Position numbers and translations under genes: made by a program. From positions 148,315 to 212,314 of the forward strand of contig NZ_JOGB01000021.1 in assembly GCF_000719335.1 (NCBI RefSeq): DNA of 64,000 bases, read 5' to 3'. Shown piece by piece: positions 49,517-57,412 of this stretch. The notes beneath the pieces were generated by a model. That model was given only the letters and a program-made list of their open reading frames with translations. It had not been told where the DNA came from and did no database searches. Numbering within the stretch: position 1 is the first letter of the stretch; every line of letters begins with the position of its first letter. The DNA is from Streptomyces sp. NRRL S-87. Lineage in GTDB: Bacteria; Actinomycetota; Actinomycetes; Streptomycetales; Streptomycetaceae.

Positions 49517-50931
49517 CAGTACCGGCCGGTGCGGGCGACGTCGTCCAGGGTCCCCACGAGGGTGCCGACCAGGGCCGCCTTCGTGCGGTGGGCCTGCGGG
49601 GTGTCCACGAAGACGGAGTTCAGGTGGAGTCCGGCGTGGTTGCGGTGGAACCAGAAGAAGATGCCGTTGCTGTGCGAGGTGGACACGTACTTGCGCGCCC
49701 GGCGCGCCACGTGGCTGTGCGCTCCCGGGGTCCGCCGGAAGTCCAGGTAGGAGAAGAAGCTGACGGCGAACGGCCAGACCTGCGGCCCGTTCTGATCACG
49801 GGTCAGCAGGTCGAAGACGCGGACGAAGGGCGCGTCGGCGTACGGGCGCATCGCGTCCAGGGCACCCTGCGCGCCGGCCACGACGTCCGCGAAGCCCATG
49901 CCCTCGGCCACCGGGAACTCTACGGGGAGCGTGTTGACGAACCAGCCCATGCCGTGTTCCCCGGGGCCCCGGCCGCGCGTGTTGACCGGTACGAGGGCCC
50001 GGTACATGTCCGGCCCCCCTTCCCGGCGCAGGCTGACGCCGAGGGCGGCCAGGACGGCGGCGGAGGTCCGCCCGCCCGTCGCACGGCAGCGGGCCTCCAG
50101 CGCGTCCAGCCGGCCGGCGGGCAGCAGCGTGTCCGTCTGGTTGACGGCGCGGTACGCCACCCCAGGCTCGATCCCTAGGTCCAGGGGGAAACGCGGGAAG
50201 AGCTGCCCGCCGTTGCGCGCGACGAACCCCTTCCAGTGGTCCAGCAGCGCGTCCTCGGGGCCCATCGCCGCGCCGCGCCGCCGCTCGGCGGCGGCGTGGT
50301 CGAGGAAGCTCTGCGCCTCGGGCAGGACCGGCTCGCGGCCCTGGGCGTAGGCCTCGTAGGCCGCGGCGACGTCGTGGACGGCGACGGGCGTCGACACCCC
50401 GTCGGACAGCAGGTGGTCGCACGCGAAGTAGACGGTGGTCGACTCCTCCCGGACCATCGCGCCCATGACGATCCACGGACCGCGCAGCGTGTCGGTGCCC
50501 TGGAGGAACCGCTGCACGTAGGCGCGGGCCTCGGCCGGGGAGTCGAACCGCCCGGCGTCGACGCGCTCGAGCTTCACGTCCTGCGGCGGTACGACCTCCA
50601 GCACCGGCTCGTCGACGCCCTCCCCGAAGCCCTTGAACTCGCACCGCAACACCTCGTGGCGCCGGACGAGATGGAGCAGGGCGGCCTCCAGCGCCCCGCG
50701 GTCGACGCTCCCGCGGATCTCGAAGGAGCCGCCGATGTACGAGGCGTAGCCGATGTCCAGGGCGCGCAGGCTCCGCGCGACCGAGAGGTGGTCCTTCTGG
50801 TTGTAGGACGCCAGGGGCGCCGGACCGGAGTCCTCCGAGTCGCCGTGCCCGGCGGTTCCGGCAGCGGACACCGTCCATTCCACGGCGTGTCCGGGTGCCA
50901 TCTCCATGTCCTCGACGGGCAGCTGCAGCAC
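49516..50931 (-). CDS. Stand-alone condensation-domain protein (copy 1)
   Basis: 471 aa, a clear paralogue of the following gene along its full length: APGHAVEWTVSAA, LVRRHEVLRCEFKGFGE, FACDHLLSDGVST, ALVPVNTRGRG, MGWFVNTLPVEFPV, HLNSVFVDTPQAHRTKAAL. The two probably arose by tandem duplication and then diverged. Such pairs could act as a heterodimeric or two-step acyl/peptidyl transferase, which is inference. A 12/13-bp hairpin (51011-51041) isolates it from the upstream GH16 gene. Confidence 0.85.
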   Translation of the reverse strand: MLQLPVEDMEMAPGHAVEWTVSAAGTAGHGDSEDSGPAPLASYNQKDHLSVARSLRALDIGYASYIGGSFEIRGSVDRGALEAALLHLVRRHEVLRCEFKGFGEGVDEPVLEVVPPQDVKLERVDAGRFDSPAEARAYVQRFLQGTDTLRGPWIVMGAMVREESTTVYFACDHLLSDGVSTPVAVHDVAAAYEAYAQGREPVLPEAQSFLDHAAAERRRGAAMGPEDALLDHWKGFVARNGGQLFPRFPLDLGIEPGVAYRAVNQTDTLLPAGRLDALEARCRATGGRTSAAVLAALGVSLRREGGPDMYRALVPVNTRGRGPGEHGMGWFVNTLPVEFPVAEGMGFADVVAGAQGALDAMRPYADAPFVRVFDLLTRDQNGPQVWPFAVSFFSYLDFRRTPGAHSHVARRARKYVSTSHSNGIFFWFHRNHAGLHLNSVFVDTPQAHRTKAALVGTLVGTLDDVARTGRY

Positions 50932-51010
50932 GGTGACCTTCCTGATCGGTCGTCGTCACGTCGCCCGTAAAACGAGCCGGACACCGCAGGGTGACGGCCC
51001 GGTACACGAA

Positions 51011-51041
51011 GTGGGCGTCGTCCGAACAGGACAACGCCCAC
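51011..51041 (-). terminator. Hairpin terminator after the GH16-like gene
   Basis: Stem gtgggcgtcgtcc/ggacaacgcccac (12 of 13 paired), 5-nt loop, 70 bp downstream of the GH16-like gene stop on the minus strand. Confidence 0.7.
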
Positions 51042-51112
51042 TGCGCACACCGCACTTCACGATTCCGGACCGATCGCCTGCACGAATCGCGGCCGTGGAA
51101 TCCGTACGGGGT

Positions 51113-52048
51113 TCAGGACTTCGGCACGGTGTTGACGTAGTCGGTGCCGGCGCCGTAGAAGCCGTCCACCGTTTTCCTGACGTCGGCCAGGGAAACGGCC
51201 TCATCGGCCTTGTAGTAGAACCAGTTGACCTTCATGTCCCAGGTGCGCGGGCCGCCGGTGAAAGGAAGGTCGATGAACCAGTTGCTGAAGTGGATGTCCA
51301 TCTTCTCGCGCGGGACGTATTTGCCGGAGCTGGTGAACAGCTCCTTGCCGTCCAGCGAATAGGTGACCTTTCCGTCCACGGCCGTGATCATCAAGGTGTG
51401 CCAGCCCGCGAGGTCCCGCCTGAGCGCGTGGGTGACCCGGTCCGGGGGATCGGCCCGGTACCAGCTCGTGGTGTCGAGCTGGGGGCCCACCGAGCCCCAG
51501 CCGCCGTTCGGCATGTACTCGTAGTCGAGTTCGCTGTAGTCCGGCGAGGAGTCCGAGGCGGAGATCGGGTAGAAGGTCTGCACGACGTGGTCGCCGTTGC
51601 GACCGCTCGTCGGCTCGCCGCTGAGGTGGATCCGGGCGGCGAAGGTCCCGGTGAACAGCGGAGTGCCGGTGCTCTGCACCTCGACCTGCCTGGTGCCCCG
51701 GCCGGTGCCGTCGGTGGACGCCTGCAGCCGCAGGACCCGGCCGCCCTGGGCGCTCGTGTCGGCGGGGAAGTCGGCGCCGGCGGACCAGGTGTCCTTGATC
51801 CCCGGGCCGCCCCCGCCGGTGCGGACCTCCCAGCCGTGGGCGGCCAGCGCGGGGTCGTCGGGTCCGTCGTACCGGAAGGTGTCGAACAGGGTTCCCGGCG
51901 GTCCGGCCGGGGTGGGCGGGGCACTGGGGGCGGGCGCGGCGCCGTCGTCCACGGGGCCGCCGGAACAGGCGGCGAGTACGCACAGGAAGGCGGGCAGGGT
52001 GAGCGCGGTCCACGCGCGGCGTCGAGAGGTGCGGCGGGGACGGCTCAC
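51113..52048 (-). CDS. GH16-like beta-glucan-active lipoprotein
   Basis: 311 aa. Lipobox LAAC (Cys28) after a basic Tat-like RRTSRRR start, then a Pro-rich linker and a beta-jelly-roll: GTFAARIHLSGEP, HVVQTFYPISASD and the acid motif ELDYEYMP (Glu173, Asp175, Glu177), matching the E-x-D-x-E catalytic triad of glycoside hydrolase family 16. HFSNWFIDLPFTGG and VNWFYYKADE close the fold. Extracellular, membrane-tethered; likely a beta-glucanase or transglycosylase. It precedes the polysaccharide operon but is divergent from it. Confidence 0.85.
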   Translation of the reverse strand: MSRPRRTSRRRAWTALTLPAFLCVLAACSGGPVDDGAAPAPSAPPTPAGPPGTLFDTFRYDGPDDPALAAHGWEVRTGGGGPGIKDTWSAGADFPADTSAQGGRVLRLQASTDGTGRGTRQVEVQSTGTPLFTGTFAARIHLSGEPTSGRNGDHVVQTFYPISASDSSPDYSELDYEYMPNGGWGSVGPQLDTTSWYRADPPDRVTHALRRDLAGWHTLMITAVDGKVTYSLDGKELFTSSGKYVPREKMDIHFSNWFIDLPFTGGPRTWDMKVNWFYYKADEAVSLADVRKTVDGFYGAGTDYVNTVPKS

Positions 52049-52327
52049 ACGGGCTCCTTGATGAATGAAAGGCGGTACCTGAACACGCCCTTTTACACGA
52101 GGACCAATGGCTGATCACACGAGGGGGTCATCTTAAAGTCCCACGCCGGGGAACCGTATCCGCGTGCTTACTGATCGGTATTGCCAATTGTCATTTCGAT
52201 CCGATTACGACAACTGAGCAGATCGCGTCAAATCCAGACATCGACCCCAAGTCGATGAAGGCCGGTGCACTAGCGTTCGCCCTGCGATTCCGCGGTCTAC
52301 GTACCCTGCACTGAAAGGCCTCGCAAG
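52049..52327. promoter_or_regulatory. AT-rich divergent promoter region
   Basis: 279 bp between the GH16-like gene (-) and the polysaccharide operon (+), visibly AT-richer than its surroundings (around 52160-52240). It probably carries both promoters and regulator sites. I cannot identify a specific motif. Confidence 0.5.
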
Positions 52328-52597
52328 GTGCGCCCAGTCATTCCTTCCTTCGAACGCGCACCGGCATATCAGGCGCAGCCTGAAATGTCCGGTCCGGGTC
52401 TTGCGGGGCCTGCTCCCGCGCCGGTCTTCGTCGACCAGTCGGGTCTGCGCGGCCGTCTGCTGCGGGGCTTCGGCTGGCCGGTCTCCGTGGTCGGCGCGAT
52501 CCTGGCGGTCGCCATGGGCAGCAGCCTGATCGGTGTGCAGGCGGACGCCCCCGCGATGGGAGTGCCCCCGCAGCCCTCGACGTCGCCCGCCCCGTAG
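52328..52597 (+). CDS. Small membrane protein, first gene of polysaccharide operon
   Basis: 89 aa from GTG 52328 (aaagg site). A Pro/Ala-rich N-terminal half, then RGRLLRGFGWPVSVVGAILA and AVAMGSSLIG form a single transmembrane span, with a Pro/Ser tail. No known domain. It is 143 bp before the NodB-GT2 gene on the same strand, and a short 8-bp repeat (gccccgta) follows its stop. It could be an accessory subunit of the synthase. Confidence 0.6.
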   Translation: MRPVIPSFERAPAYQAQPEMSGPGLAGPAPAPVFVDQSGLRGRLLRGFGWPVSVVGAILAVAMGSSLIGVQADAPAMGVPPQPSTSPAP

Positions 52598-52740
52598 CCC
52601 CGTAGCCCCGTAGCCCCCTGGCGCCGCCGCCGGCGCCCACCCCGTCGTCAGTCAGCGCCGTCCTCGTCGTCCCGACCCTGGACGCCCCGTGGTGCGCGGT
52701 CGGCGACCCCCGCCCGCACCACCCGTCTCCAGGAGCGTCA

Positions 52741-54891
52741 TTGTCCCGCCACCAGCGCCGCCGGCAGTCCCTGCTCAGGCCGCGCCGACTGGCCGCGCCA
52801 CCGCTGCGCTTCTTCATGCCGCTGTCCCTGCTGGCCTGCCTGCTCGCGCTCCTCGTCCTGCGCGGCCTCGCCAACAACGAGGCGTTCCACGACTCCCGCA
52901 TCGCCATCTCGGTCGACAAGACGACCGTGCCGCGCCACCTCCTCAAGGGCGGTCCGGTCATCGACGCGCGCGGCACCAGGAACGAGCAGCCCCTGAGCTA
53001 CCGCATCCCCGACCGCACCGCGGTCCTGAGCTTCGACGACGGCCCCTCGCCGAAGTGGACCCCGAAGATCCTGGAACTGCTCAGGGCCCGCGGCATCCGC
53101 GCGGACTTCTTCGTGACCGGCGCCATGACCACGCGCAACCCGGAGCTGATCAAGCAGATCGTGGCGGACGGCCACGAACTCGGCGTCCACACCTTCACCC
53201 ACCCCGACCTGGTCTACCAGTCCCACGCCCGGATCAGCTGGGAGCTGGCCCAGACGCAGCTGGCGCTCGCCGGCGTCGCGGGCGTCCACAGCGCGCTCTT
53301 CCGGCCGCCGTACTCCTCCGACGCCTCGGCGCTGGACGACTGGAACTACCCGGTGATCAAGTACGTCGGCGCGCGCGGCTACCTCACCGCGTTCATCGAC
53401 CGCGACACCGACGACTGGAAGCGTCCCGGCGTCGAGAAGATCGTCAAGGCGGCGATGCCGCGCAAGCCGGGCGCGGGCGCGCTGATCCTGCTGCACGACG
53501 CGGGCGGCGACCGCACCCAGACCATCACCGCGCTCGGACAGGTCATCGACCGCCTGCACGCCCAGGGCTACCGCTTCACCACCATCTCCGAGGCGCTCGG
53601 CGCCTCCAGCGCCACCGTGCCGGTGCACGGGTACCAGCTGTGGGCGGGCAAGGGCTTCATCTGGGCCACCCAGTTCGCCGTGCGCACCCTGCCGGTCCTC
53701 GTCGGGCTGCTGGCCGTCGTCGGTTTCCTCAACTTCGGCCGGTTCGCGCTCATGCTCGTCCTCGCACCGGTCCACGCCCGTCGCGCCAAGCGGCGGGACG
53801 CCTGGGGAGCGCCCGTCACCCGGCCGGTCACCGTACTGGTCCCGGCCTACAACGAGCGCGAGTGCATAGCCAACACCCTCCACTCACTGGCCGCCAGCGA
53901 CCACCCGATCGAGGTCATCGTCATCGACGACGGCTCCACGGACGGCACCGCGGACATCGTCGAGGAGATGGCCCTGCCGTTCGTCCGGCTGATCCGCAAG
54001 GTCAACGGCGGCAAGTCCAGCGCGCTCAACACCGGCATCGCGGCCGCCTCGCACGACATCATCGTGATGATGGACGGCGACACCGTCTTCGAGCCGTCCA
54101 CCGTGCGCGAGCTGGTCCAGCCCTTCGGCGACCCGGCGATCGGCGCGGTCGCGGGCAACGCCAAGGTCGGCAACCGCGAGAGCCTGATCGGCGCCTGGCA
54201 GCACATCGAGTACGTCCTCGGCCACAACCTGGACCGCCGGATGTACGACATGCTGGGCGTCATCCCCACCATCCCCGGCGCGGTCGGTGCCTTCCGCAAG
54301 GAGGCCCTCCAGCAGGTCGGCGGCATGAGCGACGACACCCTCGCCGAGGACACCGACATCACCATCGCGGTGCTGTGCGACGGCTGGCGGATCGTGTACG
54401 CCGAGCACGCCCGTGCCTGGACCGAGGCCCCCGCCAGCCTCCAGCAGCTCTGGTCCCAGCGGTACCGCTGGAGCTACGGCAGCATGCAGGCGATGTGGAA
54501 GCACCGTGGCGCGGTCACCTCCAGCGGCCCGGCCGGGCGCTTCGGCCGCCTCGGGCTGCCCCTCGTGGTCCTGTTCGGCGTGGTCGCCCCGCTGCTGGCG
54601 CCGCTGGTCGACCTGTTCCTGCTGTACGGCGTGCTGTTCGGGGACGCCCCGCTCACCCTCACCAGCTGGGGCGGCTTCATCCTGCTCCAGGCCGCGCTGT
54701 CCTGGTACGCCTTCCGGCTCGACCGCGAGAAGCCCTGGCACCTGATCAGCCTGCCGATCCAGCAGCTGGTCTACCGACAGCTCATGTACGTCGTCCTGTT
54801 GCAGTCCGCGATCACGGCGGTGACCGGTGGCCGACTGCGCTGGCAGAAGCTCCGGCGCACCGGCGAGGTCGCTGTACCGGTGGAGGCCTGA
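52741..54891 (+). CDS. Bifunctional polysaccharide deacetylase-glycosyltransferase (NodB-GT2), MatB-like
   Basis: 716 aa from TTG 52741 (ggag site). N-terminal anchor segment LLACLLALLVLRGLA; NodB deacetylase ~90-300 with SFDDGPSPKW (Asp99/Asp100), His150 and His154 (HTFTHPDL) and RPPYS. Then a membrane helix, GT2 domain with DDGS, DGDT, EDTD and QRYRW motifs of processive synthases, and three or four C-terminal membrane helices. This NodB-GT2 layout is that of the Streptomyces adhesive exopolysaccharide synthase MatB (beta-1,6-GlcNAc), an assignment by architecture. It is followed after 2 bp by the acyltransferase gene. Confidence 0.9.
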   Translation: MSRHQRRRQSLLRPRRLAAPPLRFFMPLSLLACLLALLVLRGLANNEAFHDSRIAISVDKTTVPRHLLKGGPVIDARGTRNEQPLSYRIPDRTAVLSFDDGPSPKWTPKILELLRARGIRADFFVTGAMTTRNPELIKQIVADGHELGVHTFTHPDLVYQSHARISWELAQTQLALAGVAGVHSALFRPPYSSDASALDDWNYPVIKYVGARGYLTAFIDRDTDDWKRPGVEKIVKAAMPRKPGAGALILLHDAGGDRTQTITALGQVIDRLHAQGYRFTTISEALGASSATVPVHGYQLWAGKGFIWATQFAVRTLPVLVGLLAVVGFLNFGRFALMLVLAPVHARRAKRRDAWGAPVTRPVTVLVPAYNERECIANTLHSLAASDHPIEVIVIDDGSTDGTADIVEEMALPFVRLIRKVNGGKSSALNTGIAAASHDIIVMMDGDTVFEPSTVRELVQPFGDPAIGAVAGNAKVGNRESLIGAWQHIEYVLGHNLDRRMYDMLGVIPTIPGAVGAFRKEALQQVGGMSDDTLAEDTDITIAVLCDGWRIVYAEHARAWTEAPASLQQLWSQRYRWSYGSMQAMWKHRGAVTSSGPAGRFGRLGLPLVVLFGVVAPLLAPLVDLFLLYGVLFGDAPLTLTSWGGFILLQAALSWYAFRLDREKPWHLISLPIQQLVYRQLMYVVLLQSAITAVTGGRLRWQKLRRTGEVAVPVEA

Positions 54892-54893
54892 CC

Positions 54894-56189
54894 GTGACCT
54901 CGTCCACTGACTTCTGGCGCTCCCGCGACACCCTCCAGCTGAGGGTCCCCGCCGGGCTGCGGTACGAGCCGCAGGCACTGCCGGACCCCGATCCCGAACC
55001 CGTACCGGACACCGCGCCCGACGGGGAGTCCCCGGCGCGGCGCACGACCGGCCGGGACCGCTACCTGGACCTGCTGCGCGCACTGGCGCTGGTCCGCGTG
55101 GTGCTCTACCACAACTTCGGCTGGGCCTGGCTGCCGCTCGTCTTCCCGTCGATGGGCGTGATGTTCGCACTGGCCGGCTCGCTGATGGCCCGCTCGCTCA
55201 GCCGTCCCGCCCTCGACGTGATCCGCGGCCGGCTGCGCCGGCTGCTGCCCCCGATGTGGCTGTTCGGCGCCCTCATGATCGCCCTGCAGATCTACGACGG
55301 CTGGGGCCCCCGCTCCGAGGGCCACCCCACCTGGTGGTGGGCCAAGACGGCCTTCTGGATCCTGCCGCTGAGCACCCCGCCCTACGCGGACGAGCTGGCC
55401 GGCTTCCACCACCACGTGGAGCAGTCCTGGGCCGCGCAGATCATCGTGCCGCTCTGGTACCTGCGGGCCTACCTCTGGTACGTCCTGCTCTCCCCGCTCA
55501 TGCTCCGGGCGCTGCGACGCTTCCCGGTGGTGACGCTGTTCACCCCGCTGGCGCTGTCGATCGTCATGAACACCTTCTTCGCCGAGCAGGAGTTCGTCTA
55601 CAGCAGGGTCTGGGAGACCGCCAACGACTTCACCATGTTCGGCTCCTGCTGGATCCTCGGCATGGCCCACCAGGAGGGCCTGCTCAAGAAGATCCCGCAG
55701 TACGTCCTGCCCTCCGTCGCACCGCTGGTCATGGTGGCCGGCTTCTGGTACCTGCAGACCCGGCCGGTCGATCCGACCGAGCCGACCGACCTGGAGTCCT
55801 GGCCGATCGCCCAGGCCCTGTGGTCCCTCGGCTTCGTCGCCCTCCTGCTCCACGTCAGCCCGTCCTGGGAGCAGTGGCCCAGGCCGCTGGAGCGCTGGAA
55901 CGGCCTGGTCAGCCTGCTCAACTCGCGCGCCGTCAGCGTCTACCTCTGGCACGAGACGGCACTGGTGGCCGCCATCCCGCTGATCGACCCCCTCTGGAGC
56001 GTCCGGTTCTTCTACGACCACCTCCAGTGGCTCCTGCTCAGCCCGTGGTTCACGCTCCTGGTGGCGATCCCGCTGCTCGGCGTGCTGGTGCTGGCGTTCG
56101 GCTGGGTCGAGGACGTGGCGGCCAAACGCCCGCCCCGGCTCCTGCCGTACCCGCGCCGCGGACGGGGCAGGCGCCGGGCCGCCGGCTGA
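54894..56189 (+). CDS. Acyltransferase-3 family membrane protein
   Basis: 431 aa from GTG 54894 (ggagg site). About ten hydrophobic helices beginning RYLDLLRALALVRVVLYHNF (the R-x-L-D-x-L-R-x-x-A and H motif of the AT3 family), then RGRLRRLLPPMWLF and LWYLRAYLWYVLLSPLM. The family transfers acetyl or other acyl groups to polysaccharides across the membrane. Coupled to the NodB-GT2 gene, so it likely O-acylates the same polymer. C-terminus is a basic tail. Confidence 0.88.
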   Translation: MTSSTDFWRSRDTLQLRVPAGLRYEPQALPDPDPEPVPDTAPDGESPARRTTGRDRYLDLLRALALVRVVLYHNFGWAWLPLVFPSMGVMFALAGSLMARSLSRPALDVIRGRLRRLLPPMWLFGALMIALQIYDGWGPRSEGHPTWWWAKTAFWILPLSTPPYADELAGFHHHVEQSWAAQIIVPLWYLRAYLWYVLLSPLMLRALRRFPVVTLFTPLALSIVMNTFFAEQEFVYSRVWETANDFTMFGSCWILGMAHQEGLLKKIPQYVLPSVAPLVMVAGFWYLQTRPVDPTEPTDLESWPIAQALWSLGFVALLLHVSPSWEQWPRPLERWNGLVSLLNSRAVSVYLWHETALVAAIPLIDPLWSVRFFYDHLQWLLLSPWFTLLVAIPLLGVLVLAFGWVEDVAAKRPPRLLPYPRRGRGRRRAAG

Positions 56190-56280
56190 CGGGCCGCGCC
56201 CGGGCCACCGGGCCGCTCTTGGGCCACCGGGCCGCGCCCGGGCGCCGGGGGCGCTGCGGAGGCGCCGGATCCTCACCCCG

Positions 56281-57294
56281 TCACGGCTGCTGCCGCCGCA
56301 GGGCCGTCACCGCCTGCCGCTCGAGGTCCAGGGAGTGGTCCACGTGCGTCGCGCACGCCTCGAAGAGCGCGCGGCGTTCCCCGGCGTCGGCGTCCGCGTC
56401 GGCACCGAGGGCGAGCAGGGCGAGCCGCGACCAGTGCACGGCCGATTCCCGGAACAGCGCGGCGGCCTCCGGCCGGCCGACGAGGTCGAGGAAGTCGGCG
56501 TACAGCGGGCGGGTGGCGGCCGGGGCGGTCCACTCCTCCTCGAGGCAGGAGTACAGCCGCCCGGTGCCGGCCCGGAAGGCCTCAGGCGACCCGCCGAACC
56601 GGTGCTCCCAGCCCGCTCGGGTGTCGCGGTCGCGCAGCTCCGCGGCGAGCTTCTCCATACCGGTGAAGCCGAAGTTCACGTCGAACGCGTTGCCCAGCAC
56701 CGGCCCGGTCAGGTGCGTGATCGTGGCGGCGATCGCCCCCGCGACGTCCGGCTCCCCCTCGGCCGGACCGGTGGGCACGACCAGCTGGTGACGGCCCTTG
56801 CGGTGCGCGGTCCAGGCGGCGCCGAACTCCTCGCGGTCGATGCGGTACGGGGTCGGGGCCCCGTCGTCGACCAGCAGGTCGTCGCCGTCGTACCCGGCGA
56901 TCACCACGGTGTGGGCGTCCGTGCCGGTGAGCTCGGCGTCGGGGTCGGCCTCGTGCCAGGGCAGGGACGAGCGGTCGACGACGCAGAACGCGGGCTGCCC
57001 CTTGTCGAGCGCCGCGCGGACGCGGCCCCATCGCGGGTTCATCGCACGCGTGGCCTCGTACGGGATCCCCAGGCGGCCGAGCGCGACCTGCACCCACGGC
57101 TCCGGGTGGGCCTGGGCCACGATCGTGGCGAGGGGCAGCCGGCCCGCGTACTCGAACACGAAGTACATGAAGCCGACGCCCCCGGCCAGGCCGGCGACCA
57201 GTTCCTCGTCGTGGACGCTGCCCACGGCATGCCGGATCAGGGAGGCCTCGCGGTGGCGTCCGGTTTCGAAGTCTTCGTACACGAGCACAGTCAT
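56281..57294 (-). CDS. BtrH N-terminal-domain protein
   Basis: About 337 aa from ATG 57292-57294 (GTG two codons upstream also possible). RHREASLIRHAVGSVHDEEL, GGVGFMYFVFEYAG, NPRWGRVRAALDKGQPAFCV (Cys near 100) and DAHTVVIAGYDGDDLLVDD (His) resemble the papain-like N-terminal BtrH domain that transfers acyl groups from ACP in butirosin synthesis, followed by a helical DUF4872-like half. Cys and His are at catalytic-like positions. It has no biosynthetic neighbours here. The carrier protein and acyl group are unknown. Confidence 0.75.
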   Translation of the reverse strand: MTVLVYEDFETGRHREASLIRHAVGSVHDEELVAGLAGGVGFMYFVFEYAGRLPLATIVAQAHPEPWVQVALGRLGIPYEATRAMNPRWGRVRAALDKGQPAFCVVDRSSLPWHEADPDAELTGTDAHTVVIAGYDGDDLLVDDGAPTPYRIDREEFGAAWTAHRKGRHQLVVPTGPAEGEPDVAGAIAATITHLTGPVLGNAFDVNFGFTGMEKLAAELRDRDTRAGWEHRFGGSPEAFRAGTGRLYSCLEEEWTAPAATRPLYADFLDLVGRPEAAALFRESAVHWSRLALLALGADADADAGERRALFEACATHVDHSLDLERQAVTALRRQQP

Positions 57295-57412
57295 GTGCAC
57301 ACCCTAGGCGGGCGGGCGGAATCCGGACGAGGCGGCCGCGGGGGGACGCGGACCGGCCCGGCGCCGCGGGTGCGGGGCCGGGCCGGGGACGGTGCGCCGC
57401 CGTGGGCTCAGG

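Noticed and set aside
52689-54893. In-frame 5' extension of the acyltransferase frame across the NodB-GT2 gene
   Set aside because: The Arg/Pro-rich part is the +1/+2 shadow of NodB-GT2; the GTG at 54894 with ggagg is the real start.
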